Source: Trogon surrucura
Taxonomy: Eukaryota > Chordata > Aves > Trogoniformes > Trogonidae
Direction of reading: 5' to 3'
Assembly (NCBI GenBank): GCA_020746105.1
Contig: CM036617.1
Coordinates: 178,526,412 to 178,590,411 of the forward strand
DNA: 64,000 bases
The position numbers were made by a program, and so were the translations under genes. Below the pieces are notes generated by a model. It searched no databases. It was not told the DNA's origin and worked only from the letters and a program-made list of their open reading frames with translations. Of the stretch, positions 40,937-53,215 are shown one piece after another. Numbering within the stretch: position 1 is the first letter of the stretch; every line of letters begins with the position of its first letter.

Positions 40937-42980
40937 ATCTTCAATTCACATAAATTTATTTGGGAATTAAGAGTGAATTACTTAATGATTTGGAGTATGA
41001 GAGATTTACTTTTAAATACTTTCAGACCCAGTTGCTCCTTTGATCAGTTGATAAAACTGGTCCACCCATAATTTGCAATAGACTTTTGGACTGTGTCCAG
41101 GTAACAATTTTTGTAACAGCTTAGAGGAATGTAGTTCTACTCTGTTCCGTAAGAGCACAATTATACCTTCTGACAGTACCATAAACAACCATGAGGAAAA
41201 CCACTTCAAATCTCTAGAGCATTTTTCTTATTGCCTCCTTTCTGTTTCCCGCTCAGTTTTCAAAAATTGGCTGCAATGCTTTTCTGTCTGGAAAGTAAAA
41301 AGAACAGGATGCTTCTGCAACTGTATTTTACTAGTCCTATAGCTTATGCAGCAGGTGGCTAATGTCAGAAGAGTTCAAGTCAGACGGTCTCTGTGCACTT
41401 GCAGACATCCAAAGTCTTTTCTATCTCAGAGATACATATATGGATTTGTATATATATTGGACTTCTGGTCTCAGCTCACCAATAATTTAAATTAGGCCCT
41501 AAAAAGCTAGAAAAGCTGGATCTAGCAGGTAACCTTCAGAGTATCTCTACATTTTATGCATGCAATGAGTGCTGTCTGATGTATGCTATTCTGAGGAAGG
41601 GCAACGGATAGCCTTTCTCAGACTATTAGTTTTAATCTTTCAGAATTTGCCTTCACCATTATGGCCCTAATAAGAACAGTTGTTTGCGCAAATGAACTTT
41701 TATATCTCTCACGGCTGAAGAGCCTGATAAAGGTGAAGCATTTAAAGATCTCCTATTTTTTTTCCTCTTTAGATTTAAAATAAAAAAAATTATAGTGATA
41801 GGTTAATAGATAAATAGGAAGAAGACTGGAGGGAGAAGAAATAAGATTTCCTTTTGTGCTTGCTATGATTTTAATAAACTGTGACCCTATTAAAACCGCC
41901 ACTCCATACACTTTTGTAATCAGTTCCTTTTTTGTAATTGTGCCAGTGTTGTATCCACTGTATATGAATTTGTGCCAGATAAATATGGCTATGCTTCAAG
42001 AAGCACTATTTTTCAAAGCATTACCCTGAACTCTCTGGCTCAAGTACACAAATTTGAGGGACAAATGTCTCTGAAAAGCACAGTCTACGGAGCTTCCAAC
42101 CCCTCTCTCCTACATGACTCTTCTGCAGTTGTACAAAGGCCAACAAACTTCAAATGAGACATGCAGACCAAAGCCAAATAATTCAGACTAAACTGATCAA
42201 GTTTACCCACTCAGTGCAAGATGTTTTCAGTTCATAAGATCTTTTTTCTTTTGTAGGCTAATTAAAACAGCTTGACGAAGACTTACTGAAATATGATGTT
42301 CCTCGCCATTCAAAAATTGTATGAGCCAATGCCAGCACTCCTCCCTGTTCACTTTTAAAGCCACATGCACTTCTCTTAAAGTTTTAAACCTGCTTAAGGT
42401 ATTCACAGCTGCTTTTAATATTTTGACCGTTAGATTCTCTTTTTCCTCTCCAACTGAATTGCTGTGAAGTATGCCAAATGGTTAATGTTGTTTTGGTTTT
42501 TTTGCTTCTTGCATAATGCCGCTGTATTCAAACACAGGAACTGTGTGACTGAACAACTAAAACTTGTATTTCTAGATTCAAAATTGAATAGCTGTCTCTA
42601 AAAGCTGGTCTTTGCCTATTTAGCTAAGTATTGTTCATGTCAGCATTATTTACAGCTTTCACCATGTATAGGCAAAATAATGAATACTCAAAAACCACAT
42701 ATCTAGGTTTGAAAAGCCACAAATAAAAAGTCTGTTTGGTATTTAAGGTTTATCCTGGTAACAGGAAAGACAAATCGAACAGTTTTGCATGGCCTTTTTT
42801 GTCTCACTTGTACTGCCTGTGTTTCAGACTGTTTAAGGAATTTCTATTGATTTGGACAAATATAACAAAGAATGAGGCTTGTAAGTTAATGATACAAACC
42901 TTGCAGATAAGAGTTTTCTCTTGTTACTGCTTTGGAAAATATGCAGTAGAAAAACTCTGCACTGTAAAAGCTGTAGAGAC

Positions 42981-43043
42981 TACATGTATGTATAATATAT
43001 ATACACATATGGTTATACAGATATATATACACCTCCATATATA
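42981..43043. repeat. TA/CATA-rich low-complexity tract
   Basis: Alternating TA with CA interruptions (ATATATATACACATATGG and similar). It is partly self-complementary and could extrude a hairpin. It has no repeat-family signature. Confidence 0.75.
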
Positions 43044-45639
43044 GTGTGGATACTGTACACAGACCAGAAGGCTTACAATGAGGGAGGGGGAAGATAGACT
43101 GCGTGTTTTTTCCTTACATATATACTATTCTGACAGGAGATTTTAAATTGATTTCCTAATGCAAATTGGATTATGGTATTGCACTTCATTCATGCACATG
43201 CCTAACAACTTTTGAACATGCTGGCTAATTTGTATGAATTCTGAAGTAAAGTGAGTGTTCTCAAACATCCTACACTCATACTTTTTTTTTTCTTTACAAA
43301 TGCGAATAGGCAGCCAGGCAAAAAAAGACTCTTAATGAAGACAATAGTGTGAGCTCACTCCTAGTTAGACCTTAGATCTGAACAAGTGATCACCCAAAGA
43401 CACAAAATACTAAGAAATCAGACTCCTCTACTGTTTTCATGGGTAACACGCTGTTTAAAAATGCATCACAATTAGAGGGACTATGACAATTTGAAATAAC
43501 AGGAATGAGTAACAGGGCAGAAGGTGCTAACTAGCTATATAAACATCATACAGACTTCACGACCTTTGTAGAACCCCAAACTCTTGCTGGTTTAACCATC
43601 CGCAGGGAAGTCCATAGCTGAAAACTGTGTTTTAAAAATTTACACAGAAACTACATTCTCTCACTACTATTTTGAAAATTGATGCTGCTACTACTGTATC
43701 TAGCAGAGCACCAGTGAATGCTTACATACCAGTTAGGTACGGCTCAAACTGCAAAGGCTGGAGTCAGTCACCCTCCCATATGTTAAGGACCCCACAGATA
43801 TATACATTACGCTGCTGGAGAAACTTTTGCTAGCCTCAGGAAAAGAAATCTTGAACTGACAACATCCACAGCCCTCCAGTAGGTCCAGAGCCTCCCATGG
43901 AGAAGCCCATGCCAGCAACGCTTCCCACAGCCCGACTTGCCAGGAGCAGCCTGACAAGGTCTGGAAACACAGGGAAAGGAAAATGTTCAGTCCCTGAAGG
44001 CAGGGAGGGAGGATGACTCACCTAGTGCTGTTCCCAAGTCATCCTGGCCAACCAAACCAGAAACGGCCCCACCTAGCTTTTCCAGAGTGGTACAGATGGA
44101 ACCACAATCCAGCTCTTTTGTGAAAGGATAAAAAGTCAGAAAGGACATTCTCCTACAAAGAACAGGGTGGCCGGTTTCAGTGCTGTTATGGAGACCATTG
44201 TAGCACCTTTCCTTAACTTGTCAAGGTTTTACCAAGTTTTCATCATTTCATATAAGCACCAGACAATTGAAAAGTAAAAGAAAAAAGTAGAGTAGAATCA
44301 GCAAAAAGCATTATATTTACCTCATCGTTTAGTTAGATCATAACTCTAATTAGGTCAGTTATACAAGTGTAAAATGCTCCAGTAAATGAGTGCAACTACT
44401 CTGGCATACAGTCAAATAAGATTCAAGCTCAATTCCTTTTCAAGCAATCAACATCATAAAGTCTGTCAGAAGCAATACAGAAAGAGTGGGATGTACATGG
44501 AGCCACTAGAAAGGTGACTGAACTGTGTGTATGAAGACTGCCATGGTACAGACTGTGTAAGTGAACCTTTTCTGTTGGGCACTGAGACGCACAGCTCTAT
44601 CCTCCTTACCTGTGATCCCTTTCCGTCTCCTCAGGGTCGCCATCCTCCCTCTCTGCACACCCCTCCTTCGCATCCTTTTTATCAGTTTGAGCTTTAGGGT
44701 TTGTCAGCAAAATCTTCGGGAGGGATGTGCTACTTGTAAGCACAGTGACTCACAGACACACCAAAGAATAACATAAGAGAATTTGTACCAATTTTTTGCT
44801 TTCTCTGCTTCTCGCCTCCTGTGGAGCTAGGAAGAAAAGCTCTCTTTCAATGAGAAAGAAAATTTGCTGGCTGCCTGGTCAATCAAGTGAATGCAGTGAC
44901 TGTGCTGTTTGTGTTGCAGCCATTTTCATACAAACAGTTCCAGATAACTTTGCAGTATTAACCTCAATGTGTACTTTGTTCGGAAAAGATTCCCCTAATC
45001 ATCAAAGCACTGCATAAAAAAAACAATCATAGCAATTAGGGCATGCCAAATAGAAGAGACAGCTGTGAAGAATTTTTTTGTCCATTTCTCCGAACATCCT
45101 TCCTTTGATTCACTTGAGTTCAGATTTCCAGCCTTTAGCTTCGAGCTCTTTCAAAGAGACACAGCCCTTACACATCTATCAGCTGCTAACACTGCTCCAC
45201 TGTCCACAGAGTATTAGCAGGGCCTTGTGGCTCTCATCCACTCTGCTCCCAAGCACACACGCTTTCTTCACCCCATCCATGGGGCACTGAAAGTCTATAA
45301 GGCTCTCATTGCCCCTTCCGAATGGTGATTTCAGCTGTGGTATCTGACAAGAAATAAGTTAGCGTACTACAGCAAGGCCAAGAGAAGTTCAACATTTAAA
45401 CATTTATGTTCCAATGTAAACACAGATAAAAAATTCGATTTATCTGTGAGCTGCTTCCCTCTCTCCTCACTTATTTGAGGCTGCTTTTACATCACAAGTG
45501 TTTTAGAATGGAGTCTAGGTCACTATCCCACTTCCACAGCATTGAGCATCACTGACCCTCATTTGAGTACTTGGATTTAATAGCTGGTAAGTTGTAAGAT
45601 GGTAGAACACGTAAATTTGTTTTTAAGCTAACTACTGTC

Positions 45640-45918
45640 TATTGTATGCTATATTTTTTATCTGAGACACTGTCAAGAAGTGGAGGCATTTAAGAAGAAG
45701 TTGTGCTGTACAATAGCTGTGCCACAGCTCCCACAGTGAGTAGGAAGTGAACAACATCACTGGTTTCATGTGAGCAACCAAGACATTTCAGAGGAATTCT
45801 AAAAAGGGCGGAGTCCAGCTTGCCACAATTCAGATGAAGTTTGTGGTTTAACACTAATATCAAAGAACATGAAAATATTAACAACCTGGCCAGCCTCAAC
45901 AGTTCTGTGATTCTGTGT
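45640..45918 (+). mobile_element. Doubtful degenerate CR1 3' fragment
   Basis: Two hints only. GTGGAGGCATTTAAGAAGAA at 45681-45700 resembles the pre-terminal segment of some bird CR1 families, and GTTCTGTGATTCTGTG at 45903-45918 matches the octamer tail. The roughly 200 bp between them does not look like CR1. It could be an old, rearranged copy or a chance octamer; a consensus search would decide. Confidence 0.3.
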
Positions 45919-48900
45919 TTTTCTCAGAGTTAAACTGGTTTATTCTTGCTTCTAATGTAACAGGAGAGACAAGAGAAAATTGGCATAGTATTATGCACTT
46001 TCTTTAGAACGATCAATAGTGTTTTGTGTGATTAAGAAGTTACAAGAGGAACATGTCAGGTACAAACGATAACTGACCTCTACTGACCTGGAGGATGGGT
46101 AAATTACTAAAACTATTGATATTACAAAGTCTTAGAGATGATTCTCTTGGAACTATCACAAATTCTTTGGGCACACAAACTACTCCTAAATTAAATGGTC
46201 TCAGTAAAGTATTTCAGACTGGACTCTGCAGCAACAGTACGATTGCACTGAATGGAAGTGTAAATAATCCTTAAAAAAAAAAGATGAATAAGGTGAGCCG
46301 AGCGAGCTGCTAGAAGCGAACGCCGTGTTTAAGAACAAAGCTCCATATTCATTGCATCTAACCGTAGGTGCCAGCTCAGGAACTAAATTACCACAAGTTC
46401 TCTCAATACGAGATTGAGAGAAAAGCGTTACCTGAGGGTGATTCAAATTTAGAGGCAACTTTGTAGGTGTCTCTCTGTCTGCAGCCTGTGAAAGAGCTTG
46501 AAGTGGCAGATATTGTATGAAGTTCATATAAAAATTCTCATCTGTCCCCTTGGTGGGATAATCCAAGTTATTACATTATGTTCAGACCTACAAAGTGGCT
46601 GTTTCAGAGAAACTAAATAAGCTATGAGGACAGAAAGACAAAAACAACACAGAGAGTGTCTACAAGAAACCAGCACAAATACAGAAAAGATCGGGATTTA
46701 GATCTTTAGATGTACCTAGCGAACTTGACAGCCCCAAATTCTAGGTTCTCCAACTCAAAAGTTTTGAAAAGTAACTAAATTCTGTTAAAAAGCTGGTACT
46801 TTGTAAGACCTTAAACACTCAGATACACAAATCAGTCACACCTTTAGTAGGCCTATTTCTCACATGCCTGTGACACTGATACAGAAAATGTTTATATTTT
46901 TGGATGGCAGGCATTTAGCTACCTTATGTCCTCTATTTTGCAGGATATTGTTCTAATTTGTGTGAGGCCTTCTGTTTCTTACCCTGATATAAGTATATAT
47001 CTGTGTTCTTGGAGCTGCCTGATTTGAGATATGAATGGTGGCAACCAAATTGCCCACACCAGCACACATCTGTGGGGCGCGCTCAGAGCAACCTGCAGAT
47101 CCCTGCTAGTGAAGCACAACATACAGCCTGTAAATAAGAAGAGTGGTTAGACAGGTGACAGTTCTAGGGCTTTCCAAACATTTCTACTTCATGATAGTTT
47201 GCCAAGCAATGTAGCTTGCAGCTCAAGAACGGATTTACCAGAGAGATTACAGCAGCTACAACGAACAAGCAGTACCCTTTGCAGAGTATACATCCAGCTT
47301 GATTAAGGCTGCACACAGCCCTGTCACATGCTATAAGCCCTTCTAATTATTTAGGGTTGTTAAGCAGCAAACACAATTCCTTAATGCTATCCTTCCCCAC
47401 GAGCAATGGCTGTAGCTGTTGCAGCAATGTCGTTCAGTTCCTAATGAGAAGAAAAATAACTCAGGTGAGGGAAGTGGCAATCCTCAAGAGGATTTGGGAT
47501 ACTTTCCTAAAATTGTATATGCAGTGCTCTGCATAAGTATGAGGACACTTTAATGGACAACCCGTTTTTATACTGGATGAATTACGTGTTTTCAGATCTT
47601 GCTTCTCTAAGTATATGAGTAGTTTCTAGATTAATGTCACCCTTCTCTTCAGAAATGCTGTGACAGCAAATGGAGAAGAAGGGAGGCCAATGCTGGCAGC
47701 TGAACGCAAGCGCTGTGTAAATCAGATGATGCTGAGATAGTACTTTCAATATATGTGCAAAGCATTAAATATTTCTCCTTGTGTGTACGTCTAAGGCCTG
47801 TGTGTGTATATATGCAGTCACATTGCCATATACTCAATAAACTAATTCATTACAGTAGTTCTGGGTAACAATTCATTTCACTATCTCTACCATCTCTGTA
47901 GCACTAAGCAGAAAGCTGCGAGAATATATCAAAGTGAAACATGTCTCTTTCACAGAGATATCTCCATTTCCTATGCAACTGGCTCATTTCAGTGTTATCT
48001 TGGCTTGCCCATCACTCCTCCTCACCATTTCTCAGGGACTTTCCATAACTTCATATCACCAATCTGTTTTAGGAATCAAAAAAGGATGCCCCTCTGATAA
48101 AAGCATGCCCAGATCCATCACTCTTATCAGCTAGTGTCTGCACTAGCTTTCAAAGTAGTCTCAAGGGATTTAAATAACATCATTTGAAACACAGATGTAA
48201 AATCTGTAATAATGATGGTAATATTAGTTATATAAAAAGAGAATATCTTCCTAAATAGAAGTTCTGTACTATAGGTAAGATTGATCTCAACTAATTTTAG
48301 ACACTCAAAATAATGTGTTTAACTTAAACTGGATGGTTCATCTCCCCTTACGCAGTAGATGTACATACCTCCAGAGGGTGAGTCACTACCTTTATATAAA
48401 CAACTCAGAAAAGGGAAAGGAATTGCCCTCAAGAAGTATTTACCTCTTACCATCTGGTTATAGTAGAAGCCCAAGCAACTAGCTCAGACTAGAAAACAAT
48501 CCTTTAACTGGCTAGGAAGTAAGATGAATTCCACTGTTATCAGAGCCTCCACATGGTCTTTGAAAATATCTGGACACTAACTTCTCACCTGTGTGTTGTC
48601 TGTCCTCAGAATCCAGGAGAGTCCTCCACCCTTTCCTAGTCTGACAGATAAATATTTCTTCAGTTTTCAGTAAATGCAAAAATTACAAGGCAGAATTAAC
48701 AACATTTCCCGGAACAATTTTTATTCCGTGCTCCCTGGACTACATTGATGCTGGACTTCACTCACTGATGACGCAGACAGAAGAGCCAGGACTCTCTTGA
48801 ACTGTCCTGATATTTCCCATTGGCCCCAAGTTATTTGCAGACAGGAAAAAAGCAGTCCCAAACAGCATGTCCCCTGTGCTCCATGTCTTCTATGCATTCT

Positions 48901-50170
48901 GACTATTTATCACACGCACATAATCCTGACTTAACAGCATTCAGTTATCATGATCTAATATTGCTAACTCAAAAAGAAAGAATTCATTAAAGAAATGGAA
49001 CACTTCAGAACAATGGTCTATACAGACTGGACCCTTTTGCTATCTAGAATGAGACACAGAGAAGGCAGATACAGATTAGCAACAGGGATTGTGAGCAAAT
49101 TTTTACTGAGGACATTTCTACTGCCAAAAGTCATTTACAGGCGGGACAGAAGGAGCCTCAATTTTAATCTTTGTAGCCATGAATGTGAACAATTCTCTCT
49201 GCAGAATTTATGAGCTGTTTTACTTATCAGTATTTCCTCAGAGTTTTCACGCAGTCAGATTGATTACCCTTTCCTCATACTGTTTGTGCATACTTGAGTT
49301 TGGCTATACCGTGCATAAAATGGACATGAACTGCATATTCTACCATACAAGGAAATTAAAGGCAGTGGCATGCCAATCACGGTGATTAAATTTTTGTTCA
49401 GAAACACAATATGATATCACTCACAATGAAAAAAAATGCATTTCCGAATATTTCAGCAACAAGCACAACCTAAATATTTGGGGATTTTTTAATTAGTCAG
49501 ATTCCATAGGTCGTCTAAACAGGTGGAATACAACAAAAAATAGAGATGGGAAGGGTTTTATTTCTTTTTCTGTAACAAAATCAGCATTCATAAAACAATT
49601 AATTCTGAATGTTTCCAGTACACAGAAGTCTCAGATTACCTGATTACCAGAAAATACCAGTCATCTGGTATAAAACAGCTCAGGATACATAGTCTAACAT
49701 TTCCCAAAAATGAGGCCTTTGCCCTGGACCTACAACACACTACATTTTATTTTGAGAATCTCTTTCCCCTTGCACTGCTAGGGACCCTGACACGGACTGC
49801 AGCTCTGCACAGGACCAGCAAAGTTCCCACAAAAAAAATGAATGTACAATCTGTGTGACTCAAGCAAGTGGGGAACAGTACATCAATACATCCATAGACA
49901 GATAAACTGATTTCCTCAAGTAGCAGCAGCAGCAGTGGCAGTTTCTGTCCAATTTTAGCATAGAAAGTCTGGTAGAGATGTTAATCAAATTTCTCAAAAA
50001 AAAAACCCTTCACTCTGGGGCAATGCCTACTGGATAGATTTGTCAATTTATGAAGAAATCTGAGTAGAGAGATTTTAAGCATATTTATCTTATTGGAGTT
50101 TAGGCTTTGTCTGAGGCTGGAATACTCCAAGAAGCATTTAAAAATGAACAAATGCAAAAATTTAAACCAA
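45919..50170. other. Unique DNA, no supported gene
   Basis: This holds a small CpG cluster at 46299-46325 and a 121-codon minus-strand open frame (46201-46566) without recognised domains. There is a short AGC array at about 49922-49936. No transposon edges were recognised. Confidence 0.55.
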
Positions 50171-50308
50171 GATCACAGAATCACAGAATGACAGAATGTT
50201 AGAGGTTGGAAGGGACCTTAAAGATCATCTAGTCCAACCCCCCTGCCAGAGCAGGACCACCTACACTAGAGCGCACAGGAACGCGTCCAGGCGGGTTTTG
50301 AATGATAT
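50171..50308 (-). mobile_element. CR1 LINE 3' tail (5'-truncated)
   Basis: A minus-strand CR1 3' end of about 138 bp. The plus-strand text starts with three tail units (GATCACAGAATCACAGAATG), followed by GGAAGGGACCTTAAAGATCA and CCCCCCTGCCAGAGCAGGAC, which are the reverse complement of the 3' end of the plus-strand CR1 at 50571-51510. The match stops near 50308, inside the last codons of ORF2. It is the same or a sister subfamily to the plus copy, with close to 88% identity by eye over about 125 bp. Confidence 0.93.
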
Positions 50309-50570
50309 TCCTTATTCTTCACAATAACAGAATATATTTATTTGCTATTTTATTTTACTTGCCTATCTAATCATGACATTAGATAGGCTTTCATAGAGCA
50401 GAGTAATGAGAATGAATTACAAACATAACACCCTCCATTACAGGATGCAGTTTGTTTATTTAAAAAACACCATGCTGGTTTATGGAAGAAGTAATGGGCT
50501 GTATCTCTTGAAGATATGTCTTCCGATAAGGTGAAAGGTTACAAATTGTCTAGCCACAGTGAAATGGGAT
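50309..50570. other. Spacer between two opposed CR1 copies
   Basis: About 260 bp of AT-rich unique sequence with no repeat or gene recognised. It forms part of the loop of the CR1 inverted repeat. Confidence 0.6.
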
Positions 50571-51510
50571 GTACTATTCAATATATTCATCAATGACCTG
50601 GATGAGGGAACAGAGCACTGTCAGCAAGTTTTCAGGTAACACAAAACTGGGCGGAGTGATTGACACACCAGAAGGCTGTGCTGCCATTCAGAGAGACCTG
50701 GACAGGCTGGAGGGCTGGGCAGGGAGGAATTTTATGAAATATAACATGGGCAAGTGTAGAGTCTTGCATCTGGAAAAGAACAACCCCAAGTACCACTATA
50801 GGTTGGGGACTGACTTCTTGGAGAGCAAAGTAGAGGAAAGGGACCTGGGGGTTCTGGTGGACAGCAGGATGACCATGAGCCAGCAATGTGCCCTCGTGGC
50901 CAAGAAGGCCAATGGCATCCTGGGGTGTATTAGAAGGGGGGTGGTTAGTAGGTTGACAGAGGTCCTCCTGCTCCTCTACCCTGCCCTAGTGAGGCCACAT
51001 CTGGAATATTGTGTCCAGTTCTGGGCCTCTCAGCTCAAGAAGGACGGAGCTGTTGAGAGAGTCCAGCGCAGAGCCACAAAGACAATGAAGGGAGTGAAGC
51101 ATCTCCCTTATGAGGAAAGGCTGAAGGACCTGGGTCTCTTTAGCTTGGAGAAGGGGAGGCTGAGGGGTGACCTCATTCATGTTTATAAACATATAAAGGG
51201 TGAGTGTCAGGAGGATGGAGCCAGGCTCTTCTCAGTGATGCACAGTGACAGGAAAAGGAGCAATGGGTACAAAGTGGAGCATAGGAGGTTCCACAAAAAT
51301 ATGAGGAAAACCTTTTTGACTGTGAGGGTGACAGCACTGGCACAGGCTGCCCAGAGACATTGTGGAGTCTCCTCTGGAGACATTCAAAACCTGCCTGGAC
51401 GTGTTCCTGTGTGACCTACTGTAGGTGATCCTGCTCTGGCAGGGGGGTTGGACTAGATGATCTTTCGAGGTCCCTTTCAAACCCTGACATTCTGTGATCT
51501 TGTGTGATTC
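50571..51510 (+). mobile_element. CR1 LINE 3' half: RT thumb to C-terminus plus 3' tail
   Basis: This is a 5'-truncated CR1 whose DNA homology starts at GTACTATTCAATATATTCAT, in RT motif B. An open frame of 281 codons (50569-51414) runs without a stop to the end of ORF2. From about residue 16 it reads the authentic CR1 frame: [20 protein letters not shown], then the region with [46 protein letters not shown] and [20 protein letters not shown]. The first residues are out of the CR1 frame because the copy lacks 2 bp in the GAACAGAG segment relative to the copy at 24.4 kb. Motif C reads FSGN instead of the catalytic FADD, so no RT activity is possible even in principle. The 3' untranslated part ends with ATTCTGTGATCTTGTGTGAT. 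The long open frame reflects modest age, not function. Confidence 0.95.
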
Positions 51511-52729
51511 TTACTCCAGTGAGTAAATAGAGAAAGTCCCACTGATTTCAACAAGAACATAGCAAGTTCTGATTTCAGAAGCCTGGTTTTGCCATGTTTC
51601 TAAAATGATGTTATTAAAGTGATGATGCAAACAACGGACGTTTCCCTAAAGGACGGCAAGGAGATGACAAAAGTGGAGAGCTGCAGAAGGGTGCAAATAT
51701 AGGCTAACACATTCCACTCTGTTTGGAAACTGACTCCTAAATAACTTAAACATTTTATTTACAGTCTCTGTGTTGTCCTCCTTAGTGTTGCTGAGGCAGC
51801 TTCACCTCCAAGAAGAACATGCGGAGGCAATGTAGCCTGGGAGAGGGACAGACCACAGAGCTGCCAGCCAGTCCCTGGCCTGCCACTGGGAATTTGGACT
51901 ACTGCTGGAGAGCTCTGGATGCACTGGCTGAAATATGTGTTCTAAACGGCACAAGGATCAGTGCTTCTGCTGGTTTTGCCTGTTTCAGTGTTAAACACAT
52001 CAATTAATTCTGCAAACAATAAAAAGCAAAAAGATGTATTGTCCATCTCACTATTATTACTAAGAACAGAAATTCTATCCTTTCTAAGTCTTCACCAAAA
52101 TTATAACATTTATGACATATGCAACATATACATGTATATATGTACACATGTATAATGTGTATTGTTACAGATGTAATCTATGTGACATATGGTACATGTG
52201 CATCAATAAAAATTATTAAAGTGTGTATCTCATTTAAATATGTCTCTAAATTACCTTCCACAGTATTTTTAAAATACTTTACTGAGTATACTTTAAACTT
52301 CTCTAAATTCATAGACAAATGCCAATAGGTATATGAGCATACATATCCATCTCTATCTTTAATATGCACGATAAACTAAGTATATATAGTGGTTTCAGTC
52401 TACATAGGATACACTGCTGGTGCTAAACCTACATGTAATATCTTTGCTATAAAAATGAAATCTCAGGGCTGCTTTAGAAGAACTGTAGTAATCTATTCTG
52501 ACAATGATATCCTGGTTTAACATTTTCAGTCATCTCCACTCCAAGCTGTGCTCTGCTGCTCTGAAAACATCAGGGCACACCAATGCTTGTCACACTGTAG
52601 CACATCTGAAAGTATCCTGAAAACAACTGCTGGATGAAGTTACGTAGATGAGCACAAAAATTATTAATTAAATAGCTCTTCTGAAGACCAAAACCTCAAA
52701 CTGTACTCAAATGAAGACAAAGAGTTGAT
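51511..52729. other. Unique DNA between CR1 and SINE pair
   Basis: No gene recognised. It contains a TA/CATG-rich palindromic patch at 52117-52200. A slightly GC-richer segment at 51.78-51.95 kb has a 62-codon open frame with no recognisable feature. Confidence 0.5.
52117..52200. repeat. TACATG-rich palindromic low-complexity patch
   Basis: The perfect 12-bp palindrome TATACATGTATA at 52127-52138 sits within a run of ACATAT/GTACAC words. It is capable of local hairpins and probably arose by slippage. Confidence 0.65.
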
Positions 52730-52899
52730 CATAGAATCATAGAATCATAGAACGGCCTGGGCTGGAAGAGACCTTAGAGATCATTTAATCCAGCCTCCCT
52801 GCCATGGGCAGGGACGCCACCTCTCGACTAGGTCAGGCAACACGTGAGAACCGAACGGGAATCGAACCCATGACCTTTGGTGTTTCAAGCACCACACTC
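52730..52899 (-). mobile_element. tRNA-Ile-derived SINE with CR1 tail, truncated in head (TguSINE1-like)
   Basis: Minus-strand SINE. From its 5' side (right) it has the second half of a tRNA-Ile-like head beginning at GAGTGTGGTG, an intact pol III B box GGTTCGATTCC (52858-52868 on the complement), a short linker, and a CR1-derived 3' part with the ATTCTATG tail in three units (52730-52752). The A box is missing, so the copy is 5'-truncated and lacks a complete internal promoter. The core from the B box to GTCCCTGCCCA is identical over 64 bp to the plus-strand copy at 53151-53336. tRNA-headed, CR1-tailed SINEs are known in Eupasseres and are thought to be mobilised by CR1 machinery. Confidence 0.88.
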
Positions 52900-53150
52900 T
52901 GACAAATTAAAAAGCACTGTGAAGTATTGTTGTCTTACACAGTCCTTAAATCTCCACTTGGAATTGTATCAAGCACTAGTCAAAATATCATAACTTCTAA
53001 AGTCTAATTAAGATAACCACAGGCAGCTGTTGAAGAAGGCTGTTGCACTTAAGAGTTTCTTGTTTTGTAACAAAGTATCCAGCTGTATATTTCTGTTAAA
53101 ATGCTTCAACACTAACAGAATAGTTGTACAACATCACAGTGTGATGTTGA
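52900..53150. other. Spacer between two opposed SINEs
   Basis: About 250 bp of AT-rich unique DNA that would form the loop of a SINE hairpin. No gene or repeat recognised. Confidence 0.6.
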
Positions 53151-53159
53151 GGGCCAGTT

Positions 53160-53171
53160 TAGCTCAGTGGG
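53160..53171 (+). promoter_or_regulatory. Pol III A box of the SINE
   Basis: TAGCTCAGTGGG fits the TRGCNNAGYNGG type-2 pol III A-box consensus. It lies about 10 bp from the element start and about 34 bp before the B box, the usual tRNA spacing. Whether it is active depends on chromatin and cannot be read from sequence. Confidence 0.85.
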
Positions 53172-53204
53172 TTGAGTGTGGTGTTTGAAACACTGAAGGT
53201 TGCA

Positions 53205-53215
53205 GGTTCGATTCC
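53205..53215 (+). promoter_or_regulatory. Pol III B box of the SINE
   Basis: GGTTCGATTCC is a perfect match to the B-box consensus GGTTCGANTCC that TFIIIC binds. The same 11-mer is present in the truncated opposite-strand copy. Confidence 0.88.

Larger units (their letters stand above)
34731..45639. other. Unique AT-rich DNA, no supported gene
   Basis: Nothing coding could be supported. It includes A-rich runs at about 38145 and 40122, the purine tract at 40893-40936 and the TA-rich tract at 42981-43043. A GC-richer patch at 43.86-44.11 kb has short minus-strand open frames without recognisable domains. No LINE, SINE or LTR edge was seen. Confidence 0.55.

Noticed and set aside
42736-43044. 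102-codon plus-strand open frame
   Set aside because: The C-terminal third is encoded by a TA/CATA simple repeat, and the rest shows no known domain.
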